Shown: positions 1 to 10,622 of the stretch, piece by piece | Layout: each line of letters opens with the position of its first letter | How positions within the stretch are numbered: the first letter of the stretch is position 1 | DNA from: Liopterus haemorrhoidalis | Lineage: Eukaryota > Arthropoda > Insecta > Coleoptera > Dytiscidae | Reading direction: 5' to 3' | Length of the DNA stretch: 64,000 bases | Assembly (NCBI GenBank): GCA_963971575.1 | Contig: OZ020611.1 | Location: 21,683,279 to 21,747,278, forward strand | Notes under the pieces: generated by a model | Told to the model about the DNA's origin: nothing | Databases searched by the model: none | The model's input: only the letters and a program-made list of their open reading frames with translations | Program-made: the position numbers and the translations under genes

Positions 1-241
1 GAAATGGACGCTTCTGTATTTATTTGGTCTATCGCATAAAAATATATTTTAATTTAATAAATGGGTCACTATGTGTTTGAATCCTAAAAAATTTATCAAG
101 ACGTGATTAAACAAGTAAATGTAATCCCAATGTTTCAGGGATGGGGAGTCGACAGAAAAATTATCGACTCCCGACTCTCGACTCCGGAGTCGGTATTTTT
201 GAAAATCGACTCCGACTCCCGACTCCTTTCACTGGTAAATT

Positions 242-429
242 GTAAAGTCTATTCCAAATGTTTAAGCGGAACTAAATGGAATTTTTATTTTCTCAAATTA
301 TCTCGAGTTTACTTTTTAACTATCAAAGTGGGCTTTTGTTAAACAAAATGATACAAAGCTTCATCAATCCTTAAAAATTAGTAAATTTCGATATCTAATT
401 CCGCTTAAACCAAGCAAACAGACTATACT
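242..429. repeat. Family C MITE, diverged copy
   Basis: Begins with taaagtctattccaaatg and tttaagcggaacta, and ends with the inverse of those words (attccgcttaaacc, then cagactata). Termini match the well preserved copy at 46273-46683. Non-coding, nested inside the hAT element. Confidence 0.55.
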
Positions 430-561
430 TACATTAAATATCTTGAGTTGGGGTGAGCTGTTTTTATAAAATGTCATTTTCATTTCATCTTGACTATTGA
501 GCCATTTTTAATACAAATTTTCAAATATATTAGTTTTAAAAAAAAATTGTTTTGTATTTTA

Positions 562-761
562 TATAAAGTCTGTTCCTTTGGTTTAGGTGGAACTAGATTT
601 TCAATACTAGTTACTTTTACCGTTTGATTGAAGCTTTTTGAATCATTTTGAATCATTTTGTTCAGGAAAAGCCAACTTCAATATATAAAAAAATAGCTAA
701 TGACAACTTACAAAAATGAAAATTCCAGTTAGTTCCGCCTAATCGTTTGGAATAGACTGTA
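562..761. repeat. Family C MITE, second copy
   Basis: Inverted ends: agtctgttcctttggttta with ggtggaacta on the left, and agttccgcctaatcg with gaatagactgta on the right. Same family as 46273-46683. No coding potential. Nested in the hAT element at 136-1361. Confidence 0.6.
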
Positions 762-1361
762 GGTACAAATTAGGATTATTATATTGGGTATAATAATATT
801 AATGTGAAATAATTACTATTAAAAAGGAATATTTCTATTTCAAAATCTAATAAATGCTTTTTGTGTATTATGTGTTACTTTTTTCATTATCAGTAGTATC
901 ATATGTTAGACTGTACTTTATTTTTCATAACATGTCACTTTTTTCTTTTGACATATAGATTTTAGCTGCCAACATGAAACATAAAATAATCACAAAGCCC
1001 GTTACAACTTGAGAAAATAAAAATTTAGTTTAGTTTCGTTTTAACATAATAAACAAAGTATACAAACAAAAGAAATATTAGATATTACTAAAAATTAATT
1101 AAATTTTTAACTGAAAAGCATGAAGGAAACCGGAATTTAATATTTTTAATATCATTTTCGTTCATGAACAGAGAAAAAATGTCGTTCCTGTTTCTATGCT
1201 TTAACAAATTCTGGTAGTATGGTATTTTCGGATTGTTCTCATCCTTGATAAATATATAGTCAAAGAGTCGGGAGTCGACTTTTTCCGACTCCCGACTCCG
1301 ACTCCTCCAAAAAGCTTCGACTCCTCGACTCCCGACTCCCGACTCCGACTCCCCATCTCTG

Positions 1362-2331
1362 TAATGTTTCATAGCCACTTATTTTATAAAGATGAAATAA
1401 ATATTAAAAATTAAGTCTTTACAACTCGTCATAAATGAATTTAAAAATATAATAAAGCTCTTTCTTCATATAAACCGCGATTTAACGAATTATGTGCGAA
1501 GAAACAAGCCCATACTTCACATTAAAATTGATTCTTATTACAGTTTTAATTTGTATTACATATTTAATATTAATATAATTTATTTTTATATGAGTTTCGG
1601 ATTTATGTTGTGAAAATAAATATTTAGGAGAAACTATTTACATTACATATTTTTGCTACTTTTGTGATTATTATTTCAATAAAGAAATTATTTACAATTT
1701 TTTTATAAATTTCCTAAATAGGGGGGGGGGCAGAGATGGGATTTTTTCTAAGGGGGTCGTTACTGAACAAGGTTTGGAAACCGCTGGTGTACATTATTGA
1801 GATTTTTTTCAGATTTTATATCAACCCGTCTGGGAAATAGGGTGGTGGGACAAAAATTTAATGACATATTTTTGGCGCGAAATCCATTAAAAAAATTGAT
1901 TTTTAAAATATAAAAATTTGCTTGTTTATCCACACATTAAGAGATTTTATTAGGTACCCTTCTCAAAATTAAAAAAAAAAAATGATTTTCATTAAATCTT
2001 TCTGTGTTCAGCGGCTACAATTTCTACCATACATCGGCGATTAGCCTCGTTGCAGAAATAAAGGCCGATGTAAAATAAATAATATAATAATAATAAATTT
2101 CTACCATACAGACAGACACCTGAGAGACATTATAAGGGTTTTTTGATGGTCATACCTACAAAATCCTTAAAACCAGATACAACTTCCAATTGTATTAATA
2201 TAGATTATAGTCAGGTCCGACAAGAGTGGGGGGGGGGTAGCCGGGGAACATTTTTGGGGCCCCCGAGTGTTTGAGGCACCGGATTCGGCGCGTAGCCGTC
2301 ATTCACGTATTTTGGAAGTGAAGACCTTTTT
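1362..2331. repeat. TE fragments: hAT-like end, family A fragment (minus)
   Basis: No gene seen. Around 1770-1792 a sequence inverse to CAGCGGTTTCCAAACC resembles a hAT terminus. From about 1793 to 2170 there is a degraded minus-strand copy of family A: the gtgggacaaaaatt block, the acagacagaca run, and the closing gtcatacctacaaaatcc. At 2222-2330 a G-run and GC-rich piece resembles the ends of the minisatellite-bearing MITEs seen elsewhere. Confidence 0.5.
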
Positions 2332-3470
2332 AGGGTTTTGTAGGTATGACCAAAAAACCCTTATACCGTCATTTTGTCGTCTATCTGTCTGTCTGTCTGT
2401 CTGTCTGTCTATTCGGTAAAAATTGTAGCCAAACGGCTAAACCTAGAGAGTTGAAAATTGGCATGCTTGTACAACTTTTTGACCCGCACATAGGAAAAAT
2501 ACTAAAACATCTAAAAAACATATCCCCCTAAAAATATAAACAAATATGTCGAAAAAAAAATATTTTTTTTAAATTCTGAGTAGGGTATCAAATGAAAGCC
2601 CTTAGTACGTGGATTAACGATCAAAATTTAATTTTTGCAAAATAAATTATTTTGATGCGATTTTAGCCAAAATTGTGCAAAAAAATTTTTGTCCCACACC
2701 CTGTAGCCCAGATGGTTTAAACTAAAAATGTGAAAAAATTCTAAGTAATGTATATTGGTGTGAACCGGAATAGTACAACAGGAATTTTTGATCAGATTAT
2801 GTTTTCGGAAAATAACGCATTTTTTGTGTTTTTTTGTTGACGATGCATACATGTTATACTCTTATAACACACTAAGTTGATAAGCGTTTGGTGGTCTAGT
2901 GGCTCAGTTGCTCGACAACCACACAGGATCGTTATTCACTACACAGGTTCGTTCCTGGCTTGTGGAGTCAATTTTATTTTTTGTTTTTTTTTTTTTTTCA
3001 TATTTATTATGTTTAAATTAATTTGTCAAAATTCTAGTTATATTTTAGCACATTTTGAATTTAATTTTCAAGAGCGTAAATTTAATAACCAATTGGAATT
3101 ATATTTTCATTCTGTCATTTATACGAAGCCAGAGGGGCGGAGCGTATGATTTAAGACAACCAATGAAAGTCATAGGCCCAATTTTCAAATTCTTAATGAA
3201 CCTTGTTATATAAAAAAAATACTGCACTTATTTAGAAACCTAAATAATGATATTAGGTATTCGAATTAAAATTAACAAAAAAATATTTTAACATAAAATT
3301 TGTTTTTAAAGCTCTGAGATTAACAGACGATAAATTATTTTAAAAAGATCGTTCATTTTGCCGTGGTTACTTCAAAGCAAAATTTGTCCTACACACTCAG
3401 CATGCCGCCTTCACTTATTATATACCTGCGAAACCCTGCAATGTGTGAAAATTCACACTTCACATCAATT
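2332..3470 (+). repeat. Family A repeat, copy 1 (near full length)
   Basis: Unclassified dispersed repeat of about 1.1 kb. In order: agggttttgtaggtatgacc, a CTGT run (about 2382-2411), a conserved block ending in gtcccacaccctgtag, a block with gtgaaccggaatagtacaac, a tRNA-like module (2884-2969), a poly-T stretch, a block with tctagttatattttagc, and a tail ending attcacacttcacatcaa. Long minus-strand copies lie at 16390-17410 and 21026-21922. No long reading frame or clear terminal inverted repeat is seen. It could be a Helitron derivative or a composite retroelement; class unknown. Confidence 0.7.
2884..2969 (+). other. tRNA-like module inside family A copy 1
   Basis: Contains a good pol III A box (tggtctagtggc, about 2890) and B box (ggttcgttcc, about 2947), separated by roughly tRNA-length spacing. 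I could not fold a convincing complete cloverleaf, so this is a tRNA-derived sequence rather than a working tRNA gene. It differs from the modules at the same place in the other two long copies. Confidence 0.6.
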
Positions 3471-4236
3471 TTTTGTTTTGCTCATCACTTGTATTTTTGG
3501 AAGTGAGGACCTTTTTTTGTGCTCATCACTTGTTTTTTGTATGTGAGGACCTTTTTTTTAGGTCATCAGTTGTATTTTCACCTGTATTATAATAAAAATT
3601 CCCGGATATAGAAATTATCATTACCCGGGGCCCGCAAAGAAAGTTTCTCCCCGGGGCCCCAGAAGTCCTCTCGGCGGCCCTAATTGTAGTAACAAAAAAA
3701 AAACAGAAAAGGGAAACAAACTTACTACAAACGGCGCGCAACCAGTTGGGGAGCTCAAGGGCTTGAGTTTTTTCTCAAAAGTATAAAAATTTGGGGTAGA
3801 CAAATATCTTCCCATGAAGCCACGACAGTTCAACAGACGTGAATCCTTAGAATTTAGGTCGATAAATGTAATCAAATTATTTTGTGCTATTTTGTATAAA
3901 TGAAAATAATCATTTCTTTATCCAAAACCTCTCTTCTATATGTATATCTTTTTAATGTTAAGTAAATAATAAGTCGGATACTTTATAGGTAGCTCTCCTC
4001 ATAGCCCTCCTATAAATATCCTTTTAAAAACTGAATTGAACAGAAAACTAATGCTTCCTCTTTGTAAACACATATTGTCATTCATTTTGGTGTAAAATAA
4101 ATAATAATAGTATATTCTGTAACAAGGTTGGAATGAGAAAATTCGATGCGAGTGGAATATTCCTAGCGCGAGCCGCCGGCGAGCGTGAGGAACCACAAGC
4201 ATCGAATTTTCTCTTTCAACCGAGTCACAGACCCAA
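3471..4236. repeat. Minisatellite and degraded TE sequence, no gene
   Basis: 3485-3575 has two to three copies of a gaggacctttttttt and gctcatcacttg unit, shared with 7105-7215, 53110-53238 and 54397-54530. 3620-3685 is a GC-rich piece (cccggggcccgcaaag, ctctcggcggcccta) of the kind that ends such elements. 3900-3990 resembles 25340-25430. 4131-4214 contains a hairpin formed by gagaaaattcgatgc and its inverse around a GC-rich centre. Confidence 0.5.
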
Positions 4237-4673
4237 TTTTCTCCACGACCACCAAAAAGAAAAAAAATATTTAACAAATAATTATTTTAAATACATTTTA
4301 TCTTAACAAATAATTTATATTATATAACAAATTAATCAATTAATTAAACTTATTTTTTTTTTTTTATTTATTATTTGTTTAATTTTAATTTAATTTGCTG
4401 CACATCAGCCACTATTTTAGTACTTTTTAGGAAGTTATGTTGCATTTATTTAATGTAAACATTGCATATATTTTAATGTAACCCTACAAAAACAAATGAC
4501 AACAAGCATGGAATAGTTATTCCATAACAAGTGATGGAATGAAATACACGCAAAATGCATAAGATGATAAGTGCTTTAGAAAAACATTCCAACTCTTGTA
4601 TTAGAATATTAACTTTCTTTAGTCAAAATTGGTTTTAGAATTTGTAAATTCTATAGTGGTCGTGGAGAAAAGA
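4237..4673. mobile_element. TIR element, ttttctccacgaccac ends
   Basis: Left end ttttctccacgaccac and right end gtggtcgtggagaaaa are inverse copies. The interior is AT-rich and non-coding. The termini resemble the family D elements at 38298-38822 and 50841-51330 (tttccacgactata), and all three are preceded by an agccgcaggcg-like GC-rich word. Confidence 0.5.
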
Positions 4674-5236
4674 TATTTCATTAGTTTTAGGGTTTCGTAA
4701 CTCCCCAAATATCCATCCAATCAAAAAAGTGCATAGAACAAAAAAGATTTCTTTTCTTGTTATGAACAATATTTTGCCATACACGTTTTCGCTGTTAAGT
4801 ATTGACTTAACTAATACGGGAGATATTTCTTGATTTTAGTTGCCCCCCCCCCCCGTAACTCTCCAAATATTCATCCCCTCTGGGTTACAGGATGTGGGAC
4901 AGTAGTATAAATTTGGAAAAATTCGTGTTAAAATAAAAAACTTTTAAAAAACTGCATTTCGTTTTAATTTACGTCTTAAGAGATGTCTTTTGATAACACA
5001 TATTAATTAAAAAGAAAAAGAAAATAATTATATTTTTCAATGACAAAATAAATCGATATATTTCAAAATAAATTATCTGAACGACAATTCCTGTTCAACT
5101 ATTCCGGTTCTTATCAATGTGCATTATTGAAAATTACACAAAAATGTTTAATTTTTCACTAATATATTATTTTGGATTATCTCTGCATTAAGGGGCTCCA
5201 TTTGTTACCCACTCAAAATTTAAAAAATATCAGATA
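4674..5236 (-). repeat. Family A fragment, degraded
   Basis: No gene. Recognisable family A words on the minus strand include the gggttacaggatgtgggac block (about 4882) and the ttcctgttcaactattccgg block (about 5090). Heavily diverged. Confidence 0.4.
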
Positions 5237-5946
5237 GTCAAGGATGAAATTTGTAGTTAATAATATTGCCAACTTTAACAGCTTATTATTTGGCATTGAC
5301 TTAATATTTTACCGTTCTGTTTTTTTTTTGTTGGAATGTTACACATCTCGCCTGTTTAAAGAAATCATTGTAAGCTCTAAAAAATATCAAAAACTGTTTT
5401 TTTAAATTAATTTTGTTGCAAATGGAACGGTCGGAAATTCGCACTATTATGAAGTATGAGTTCTTATACATGGAACTACGACCGCGCGAAACATTAATAG
5501 TGTATTTGGCTCTAGTGTTACTACGCAGCAGACAAAAAAAAAAAGAAAAAACTCTCATCGACCACAGCAAAAATATACTGCATGATAACGCTAGACCACA
5601 CACTGCACAAATGACTGTGGCAAAACTACAGGAATTGGAGTTGGAACTTCTTCATCATCCGCCATGCTCACCAGATCTAGCCCCCACTGACTATCACTTC
5701 TTCCGCAATTTGGACAACTTTTTTATAGGAAAACAGTTTAATTCCGACAATGCTGTAAAACTGGCCTTCCAGGAATTCATTGACTCTCGTCCGCCAGGGT
5801 TTTATACCACCGGCCTGAACAACCTGCCGCTTAAATGGTATAAGTGTATAGACAATATGGGTGCATATTTGATGAATAAAATAATTCCTTATATTTGTTA
5901 GTTATCAACCAACTTTGCATTTTTTTCTATAAATTTCATCCTTGAC
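5237..5946 (+). mobile_element. Internally deleted mariner element
   Basis: Terminal inverted repeats gtcaaggatgaaattt (5237) and its inverse ending at 5946 enclose a shortened mariner-type transposase frame. A full mariner is about 1.3 kb; this copy is about 710 bp, so roughly half of the coding region is missing. It cannot encode an active enzyme. Confidence 0.75.
5413..5901 (+). pseudogene. Mariner transposase, internally deleted
   Basis: The frame opens with MERSEIRTIMKYEF, like the start of the N-terminal DNA-binding domain of mariner transposases. It then jumps through unrelated Lys-rich residues to the catalytic half: ILHDNARPHTA holds the second acidic residue and SPDLAPTDYHFF the third. 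The block with the first catalytic Asp and the linker is absent. The C-terminus after SRPPGFYTTG reaches a normal stop. Tc1/mariner superfamily assignment is secure from the HDNARPH and SPDLAPTD motifs; the deletion is inferred from the missing segment. Confidence 0.85.
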
Positions 5947-5959
5947 AACCTAATATCTA

Positions 5960-6420
5960 TGTATTATTTCGTTAAATACATATTTGTTTATATTTTTCTC
6001 CCGCTGTGTTTTTTGAACTCTATTCGCGACTGCAAATAACAGTGAGACGTCTGGTGGTGACTAGCTAAATTAAACAGAAGCATATATTTGGATAATATTT
6101 GTAGCGTGTTGTGCTGCAGTTTATGTGAATTAAGAAGTATTTTAAAATATAGTGACTTAAATACAGTTCTTTTTTGCCGAAATATTGTTTGAACAGATAA
6201 ATATTAAGAAAAAACTTCTGACATATACGCTTCTCGTGCGCCATCAGCTGTTGTACGCAGCGCCGCCAACGTTAGTTTCAGTCGCGAATAGTTATCCTAT
6301 ATGTGGGACAAAAAGTTGTACAAACATGCCAAATTTCAGCTTTCTATATGCAGCCGTTTGGCCTTAATTTCTACCAAGTAGACAGACACATTAGTGACGA
6401 TATAAGAGTTTTTTTTTGGA
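5960..6420 (-). repeat. Family A fragment split by a MITE
   Basis: Minus-strand family A sequence (tttgtttatatttttctcc before, and gtgggacaaaaagttg, catgccaaatttcagc, cagccgtttggcc after) is interrupted by the TIR element at 6020-6291. Comparison with the intact copy near 17235-17420 shows continuity across the insertion. Confidence 0.55.
6020..6291. mobile_element. 272-bp MITE, CTATTCGCGACTG termini
   Basis: Perfect 13-bp terminal inverted repeats: ctattcgcgactg at 6020-6032 and cagtcgcgaatag at 6279-6291. Non-coding interior. Inserted in an older family A copy. Superfamily not determined. Confidence 0.65.
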
Positions 6421-7477
6421 CCTAAAAACCATTAAATATGATTAACGTCGGAACTACTGCAGTTTATGACTGCCATCATGACAAATAAAAATATTGGTGA
6501 AACTTTACAAAGCGTTTCATTTATGAACCTATTGCTCTATCTTAATGTGCCACTTAGGCGTTGATAACCTATTATTAGTTATAAATAATTCTTTATCTTG
6601 TAACTAATTTATTATAAAAAAATAATCTTTTGCAAAGATATAATTATCTGTTGACTTACACAAATCTTACAAAAATAAAAATGTTATAAGATTATTAATA
6701 ACTTTCTTTTGATTTAATTTTGTTGTAGTCTATTTTTAAACATTTTATTTCTGTTTTATTTTTATTTCTGTGTATTTTAAACAAAAAAATTATGTCCTGA
6801 AACAATTTGAAGTAGCCAACTTATCGTGACGTCAAGTAAGTAATAAGTAACAAACAAGTAAGAGATTCAGTACAAATCATTCTTTCCGGAAATTAACAGA
6901 TAATATGCATTATTAATTAATTTATTATGATTCATCAATGAATATTATTTTTTGTCGAGTTTCCGAGACATTTCACAAAATGGGGGGGACAAAAGTTTTT
7001 CCCATAATAAAACGTTTTAAAAAAAATAAAAATATGCTTGTTTTATGCACGGTAGTGGTTTTGGGGGGGGGGGGGCGAACAGGGCGCCAGGCCAGGAAGG
7101 GCGGCGGACGGTCCTTTTTAGGTCATCACTTGTATGTTACAAGTGAGGAGCTTTTTTTTTTAGGACATCACTTGTATTTTAGAAGTGTGGACTTTTTTTT
7201 TTAGGACATCACTTGCGGTTATATACAGTAATTATTTTTTTTTTATGGGGGCGGGAAAAAGATTCTCGCCCGGGGCGCCTGACTTGCTAAGGCCGGTTCT
7301 GTTTATGCATTAAGTGGTTTCATTAGAAATGATAAAAAAAAAAAATCATTAAATACCTATTTTTTTTATATTTATCTCCCGATGTGTTTTTTAAATTCTC
7401 TATATTTTTCCTAGATGTGGGTCAAAGACTTGGACTATAATTTCTACCGGACAGACAGACAGACACATGAGTGATGT
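6421..7477. repeat. No gene; minisatellite and TE ends
   Basis: Mostly AT-rich unique-looking DNA. 7056-7100 has a long G run followed by GC-rich sequence. 7105-7215 repeats the ggtcatcacttgtat and gaggagcttttttt unit about three times. 7250-7302 is a GC-rich end (inverse of CAGAACCGGCCTTAGC). Together 7056-7302 looks like one hAT-type MITE with internal minisatellite, related to 54310-54596, though no duplication was confirmed. 7370-7477 is a family A fragment with an acagacagacagac run. Confidence 0.45.
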
Positions 7478-8700
7478 TAAAGTCGGTTTACGTTAACTAT
7501 GAGATGACGTCACACTTGGTTAATTTAAGTACCAACGTTATGATATGTTTTAATCAACATCAATCCATAACTCAGTTAGTACATTTATTTATTTAATATT
7601 GGTACATTTTTTCAAGGTTGCCAGTTTGAAATTGGATTGTTCAATCGTTATTTAAACATAAAAGACCACACCCATTATTGTTTCTAGCTCTCTTCAATTT
7701 ATATGAGTTAGAAAGAGACAGACAATTTGCAATATCCATCTCCATCTAACACACACAAATTAGAATGAGCTCACTTCAATTTCTGTAAGATAGAAAGAGA
7801 CCCAAAATTTGCAATTTCCATCTCTTTTTGACACTTGTAAATTGGAATGAGAGAAACTGAAATTTAATTATTTTTTTTTTAATACTACCTTACACACTTA
7901 ATATAATATAAACCATAAATTTCGCGACAAATCGGTTAGAAAGAACTGCTGTGCATCATAATTTACATTAATTCCTTTCCTCCATAAAAAATATAGGTTT
8001 TCAATATACAGATGATTCCGCTTAATTGGGCCACCGCTTAATTGGGGCAGCCGCTTATTTGGGCCAAATCTCAAAGAACAGAAACCAAACCAAGGAACCA
8101 ACAGTAAATTTACATGTTTAATTGGGACAACATTCCGCTTAATTGGGACAGTTAAGATCACAGTACATATTATGTTACACATATTCTCAAGAAAAAATAT
8201 GTACAAAGAATTTAATATTACAGCGTTATTTTATGCAGGAAGGAAATGAAGAGAGCCCTACATCCGCACTGAATACCTGTGCTGATTTTGTAGAAGTGAA
8301 ATGTTACAAAAACAAAAGACAGACTACACTTGACGCATTTTTGCATTGAATTAAATTGTATGTACCTATTTATTATTTTATTTTGGAATTTATTATTATT
8401 TTTTCTTAAAAGTTTATATTTTTTGGTAATATGTAATTTATAGTTTTGTCCAAGAGTTTATAAAATAACATTATTGAAAGAAAAATATGCAGTTTAATTT
8501 TATGTGAAATTCGCTTAGTTGGGGCAGCCGCTTAATTGGGCCAAAATGCCTAAGTCCCGATGTGTCCCAATAAAGCGGAATCGACTGTATTTTTAGAAGT
8601 TGTGCGATATAACCTAACTTTTTTAGACAGTTTACGAATTGGCAACAAGGTGAGTTTTTCAACTGTGACGTCATTTCATAGTTATGGTAAATGGACTTTA
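7478..8700. mobile_element. TIR element with taaagtc ends and a nested Tigger-like element
   Basis: The left end taaagtcggtttacg, aactatgagatgacgtcac is inverse to the right end gacgtcatttcatagtta, gtaaatggacttta. It sits between two halves of a minus-strand family A copy (acagacagacacatgagtg before, ataagggatttttgtgg after), which shows it is an insertion. The interior is non-coding apart from the nested element at 8009-8587. Confidence 0.6.
8009..8587 (+). mobile_element. Tigger/pogo-like deletion derivative
   Basis: Left end CAGATGATTCCGCTTAATTG and right end inverse of CAGTCGATTCCGCTTTATTG, flanked by TA on both sides (8007-8008 and 8588-8589). The words ccgcttaattgggcc recur at both ends. 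A short + strand frame ending at 8349 closes with KRQTTLDAFLH, like the C-terminus of Tigger/pogo transposases; the catalytic core is gone. Together these support a Tc1/mariner, pogo-group element. Confidence 0.7.
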
Positions 8701-8803
8701 TAAGGGATTTTTGTGGCCATACCTACAAAACCCTAAAAAGAAAAAACTACGCTTTAAGATCATTAATTTAATATCAAACATCAAATTACAAAAAGACCAC
8801 ATC

Positions 8804-8950
8804 GGCCAGCGGAGAATTAGCAAAAGATGGTTTACAGACGATCTAGCGGGTATTTGTGTGTAGTATAAATGGAAAGACCTGATTGAAGTTACTGCGATTG
8901 ATAGTGCTGAAGAAGAGAGAGAAAGAGAAAACTTTGTAACTTTCCTTTAA
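8804..8950 (+). pseudogene. LINE reverse transcriptase C-terminal scrap
   Basis: Frame reads GQRRISKRWFTDDLAGICV, an in-frame stop, YKWKDLIEVTAIDSAEEE and on to a TAA at 8948. R-x-W-x-D-D-L followed by a W and an acidic tail is typical of the extreme C-terminus of RTE/CR1-like LINE polyproteins. One internal stop. The attgaaattgaaa that follows may be the element's 3' tail. Confidence 0.5.
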
Positions 8951-9174
8951 GTTAATGTACAATAATAAATAGTGCTTGAAATTGAAATTGAAAAGAAAAT
9001 ACCGTAAACATTACACTTCTAATAATAGAATGATTTAGTGTTCATTTTTGTTACATCTCGTTCAGTTTAATGCACGCCAGATAAATTTAGCGACTTGTTA
9101 ACTTGACAAATTATTGTATTGTTTCATTAAAGTTATTCTGCGATTTCCAGAATATGCTCAAATTATTTGTTTTT

Positions 9175-9720
9175 ATTATGGTTCTGTAGGTACGATAAGA
9201 AAAAAACATATACCATCGTCCATGTCTGTCTGTCCGCGTTTCCGCCTGTCCGTCTTTCTATCTGTATGTACGGCAGAAATAATGCCGCAGTGGCTAGCTT
9301 CTATCTAGAGTTAAAATTCGGAATGCATGTACAGTTCTTTGATCCGCATATAGGAAAATTACTGAGACATAAAAAAAAAAACACATCGCCCAAAAAATTA
9401 AACACGAACAAGGAAAAACATTTTTTTTTTTTTAAATTTTGAGTAAGGTATCAAATGAATTCTCTTAAAGCGTAGATAAAAGAAATATTTTCAGTATATT
9501 TTAGCAAAAATGTGTCAAAATTTTTTTGTCCCATATTCTATTTTCCAGTGGTGTTGGTATAAAAATCTGAAAAACAAAATCTTAATAATGTATATTGATG
9601 AAAACCGAAATAGTTCAATAGAAATTTTTGATTATATTAGTTTTTAGAAAAATATCTTTTGTGTTGTTCAAAAATAATATATACTTTTTAAATTTATTGT
9701 GTCGTATCAAAAGAAAGCTC
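9175..9720 (+). repeat. Family A repeat, diverged head half
   Basis: Order matches copy 1: ttctgtaggtacgataag, a CTGTC-rich stretch, ttaaaattcggaatgc, gatccgcataggaaaa-like sequence, gagtaaggtatcaaatgaa, a gtcccatattctattttcc block and gaaaccgaaatagttc-like sequence. It stops before the tRNA-like module. Confidence 0.6.
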
Positions 9721-9968
9721 TTAATGTATCAATTTCATGGTGGAGTCACAGGGGCGAGAGGCTTGGTGTTATAAATGAAAGTCTGAATTTCATGGTGGCG
9801 TTAGAGGCGTGATAAGTGCGTGTTCTCGATTCTGAGAGCAGTTGTATCTAACCTAAAAGTGTATACACGTATTCGGAGTAAACGGTTATTCAATTTCATT
9901 AAATATGTGGAGGTTTATCAAATCGAAGGAGATGTCTAGTTCTTTTATGTACATATTTAGACTTCGGT

Positions 9969-10331
9969 ATGAAGAGAAGCATTCTTCGCATTTATTGGCC
10001 ACGTAGAATATCAAACGTAGAATTGGGGGAAAGAACTGGTCAAATGGACATTAATTTGCAAATAAAAAGAAGAAAGTATGGTTGGTTAGGGCACACTCTT
10101 CGAAGGGCTCCTAGCGAAGTGTGTCGATATGCACTAGCATACAACCCTCAGGGCAGTAGGCGTAGAGGGCGACCCAAGAACACCTGGCGTCGCTCAACCC
10201 TGCTAGAAATAAATGCATGGAGCTCTCAAAACCAAGACAAAAGACTTTATAACAACATCACCGACTTGAAGCCTATGGCAGATAGACGAGTTAGATGGAG
10301 AAATTTTATTGACAGCCTATGCTCTTTTTAG
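9969..10331 (+). pseudogene. LINE reverse transcriptase C-terminal region
   Basis: A 120-codon open frame, start arbitrary because the element is 5' truncated. It contains KYGWLGHTLRRAPSEVCRYA, then NPQGSRRRGRPKNTWRR and a final MADRRVRWRNFIDSLCSF. The order W-L-G-H, basic G-R-P-x-x-T-W-x-R, then R-x-R-W-R is the hallmark of the C-terminal tail of non-LTR retrotransposon ORF2. The following gatgatgatgacgaag (about 10368) looks like the simple 3' repeat such elements end in. No upstream RT domain is seen, so this is a dead-on-arrival copy. Confidence 0.8.
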
Positions 10332-10409
10332 AGGCAGTCCAAAATCACCCGATGATGGACAAGGCTTGATGATGATGACGAAGAGAAGCGGTAGTGGGTA
10401 CGTCCCATA

Positions 10410-10622
10410 TACGGAGTGATTATTTAATGGCGAGACGACGTCACTGGAAGTTTTAATAATTTGCCGATTCATACACATCGTAGCAGGCGATTATGCGCGC
10501 ATGCGCATAATCTTTTTTTCTTCATAATCAAATTTTCTTCAAGGTTGTTATAGTCATAGTATTCTGCTAGGAGGCACGTAAAATTCGGTGACGTCGTCTC
10601 GCCATTAAATAATCACTCTGTA
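10410..10622. mobile_element. 213-bp MITE with long near-perfect TIRs
   Basis: Left arm tacggagtgattatttaatg and cgagacgacgtcac; right arm gtgacgtcgtctcg and cattaaataatcactctgta. About 36 bp pair with one mismatch. Flanks read ata/tata, compatible with a TA-type duplication. Non-coding. Confidence 0.75.

Larger units (their letters stand above)
136..1361. mobile_element. hAT-type non-autonomous element with GAGTCG arrays at both ends
   Basis: The left end reads CAGGGATGGGGAGTCG and the right end is the inverse of CAGAGATGGGGAGTCG. The 8 bases before (128-135, caatgttt) and after (1362-1369, taatgttt) match at 7 of 8 positions, the target-site duplication size of hAT elements. Both subterminal regions (about 139-230 and 1262-1361) are short arrays of GAGTCG/CGACTC words that could fold on each other. 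No transposase remains. Two smaller TIR elements of family C lie inside. The hAT assignment rests on the CAG termini and duplication length. Confidence 0.75.

Noticed and set aside
5301..5603. 100-codon minus-strand frame
   Set aside because: Antisense of the deleted mariner transposase; no protein-like features of its own.
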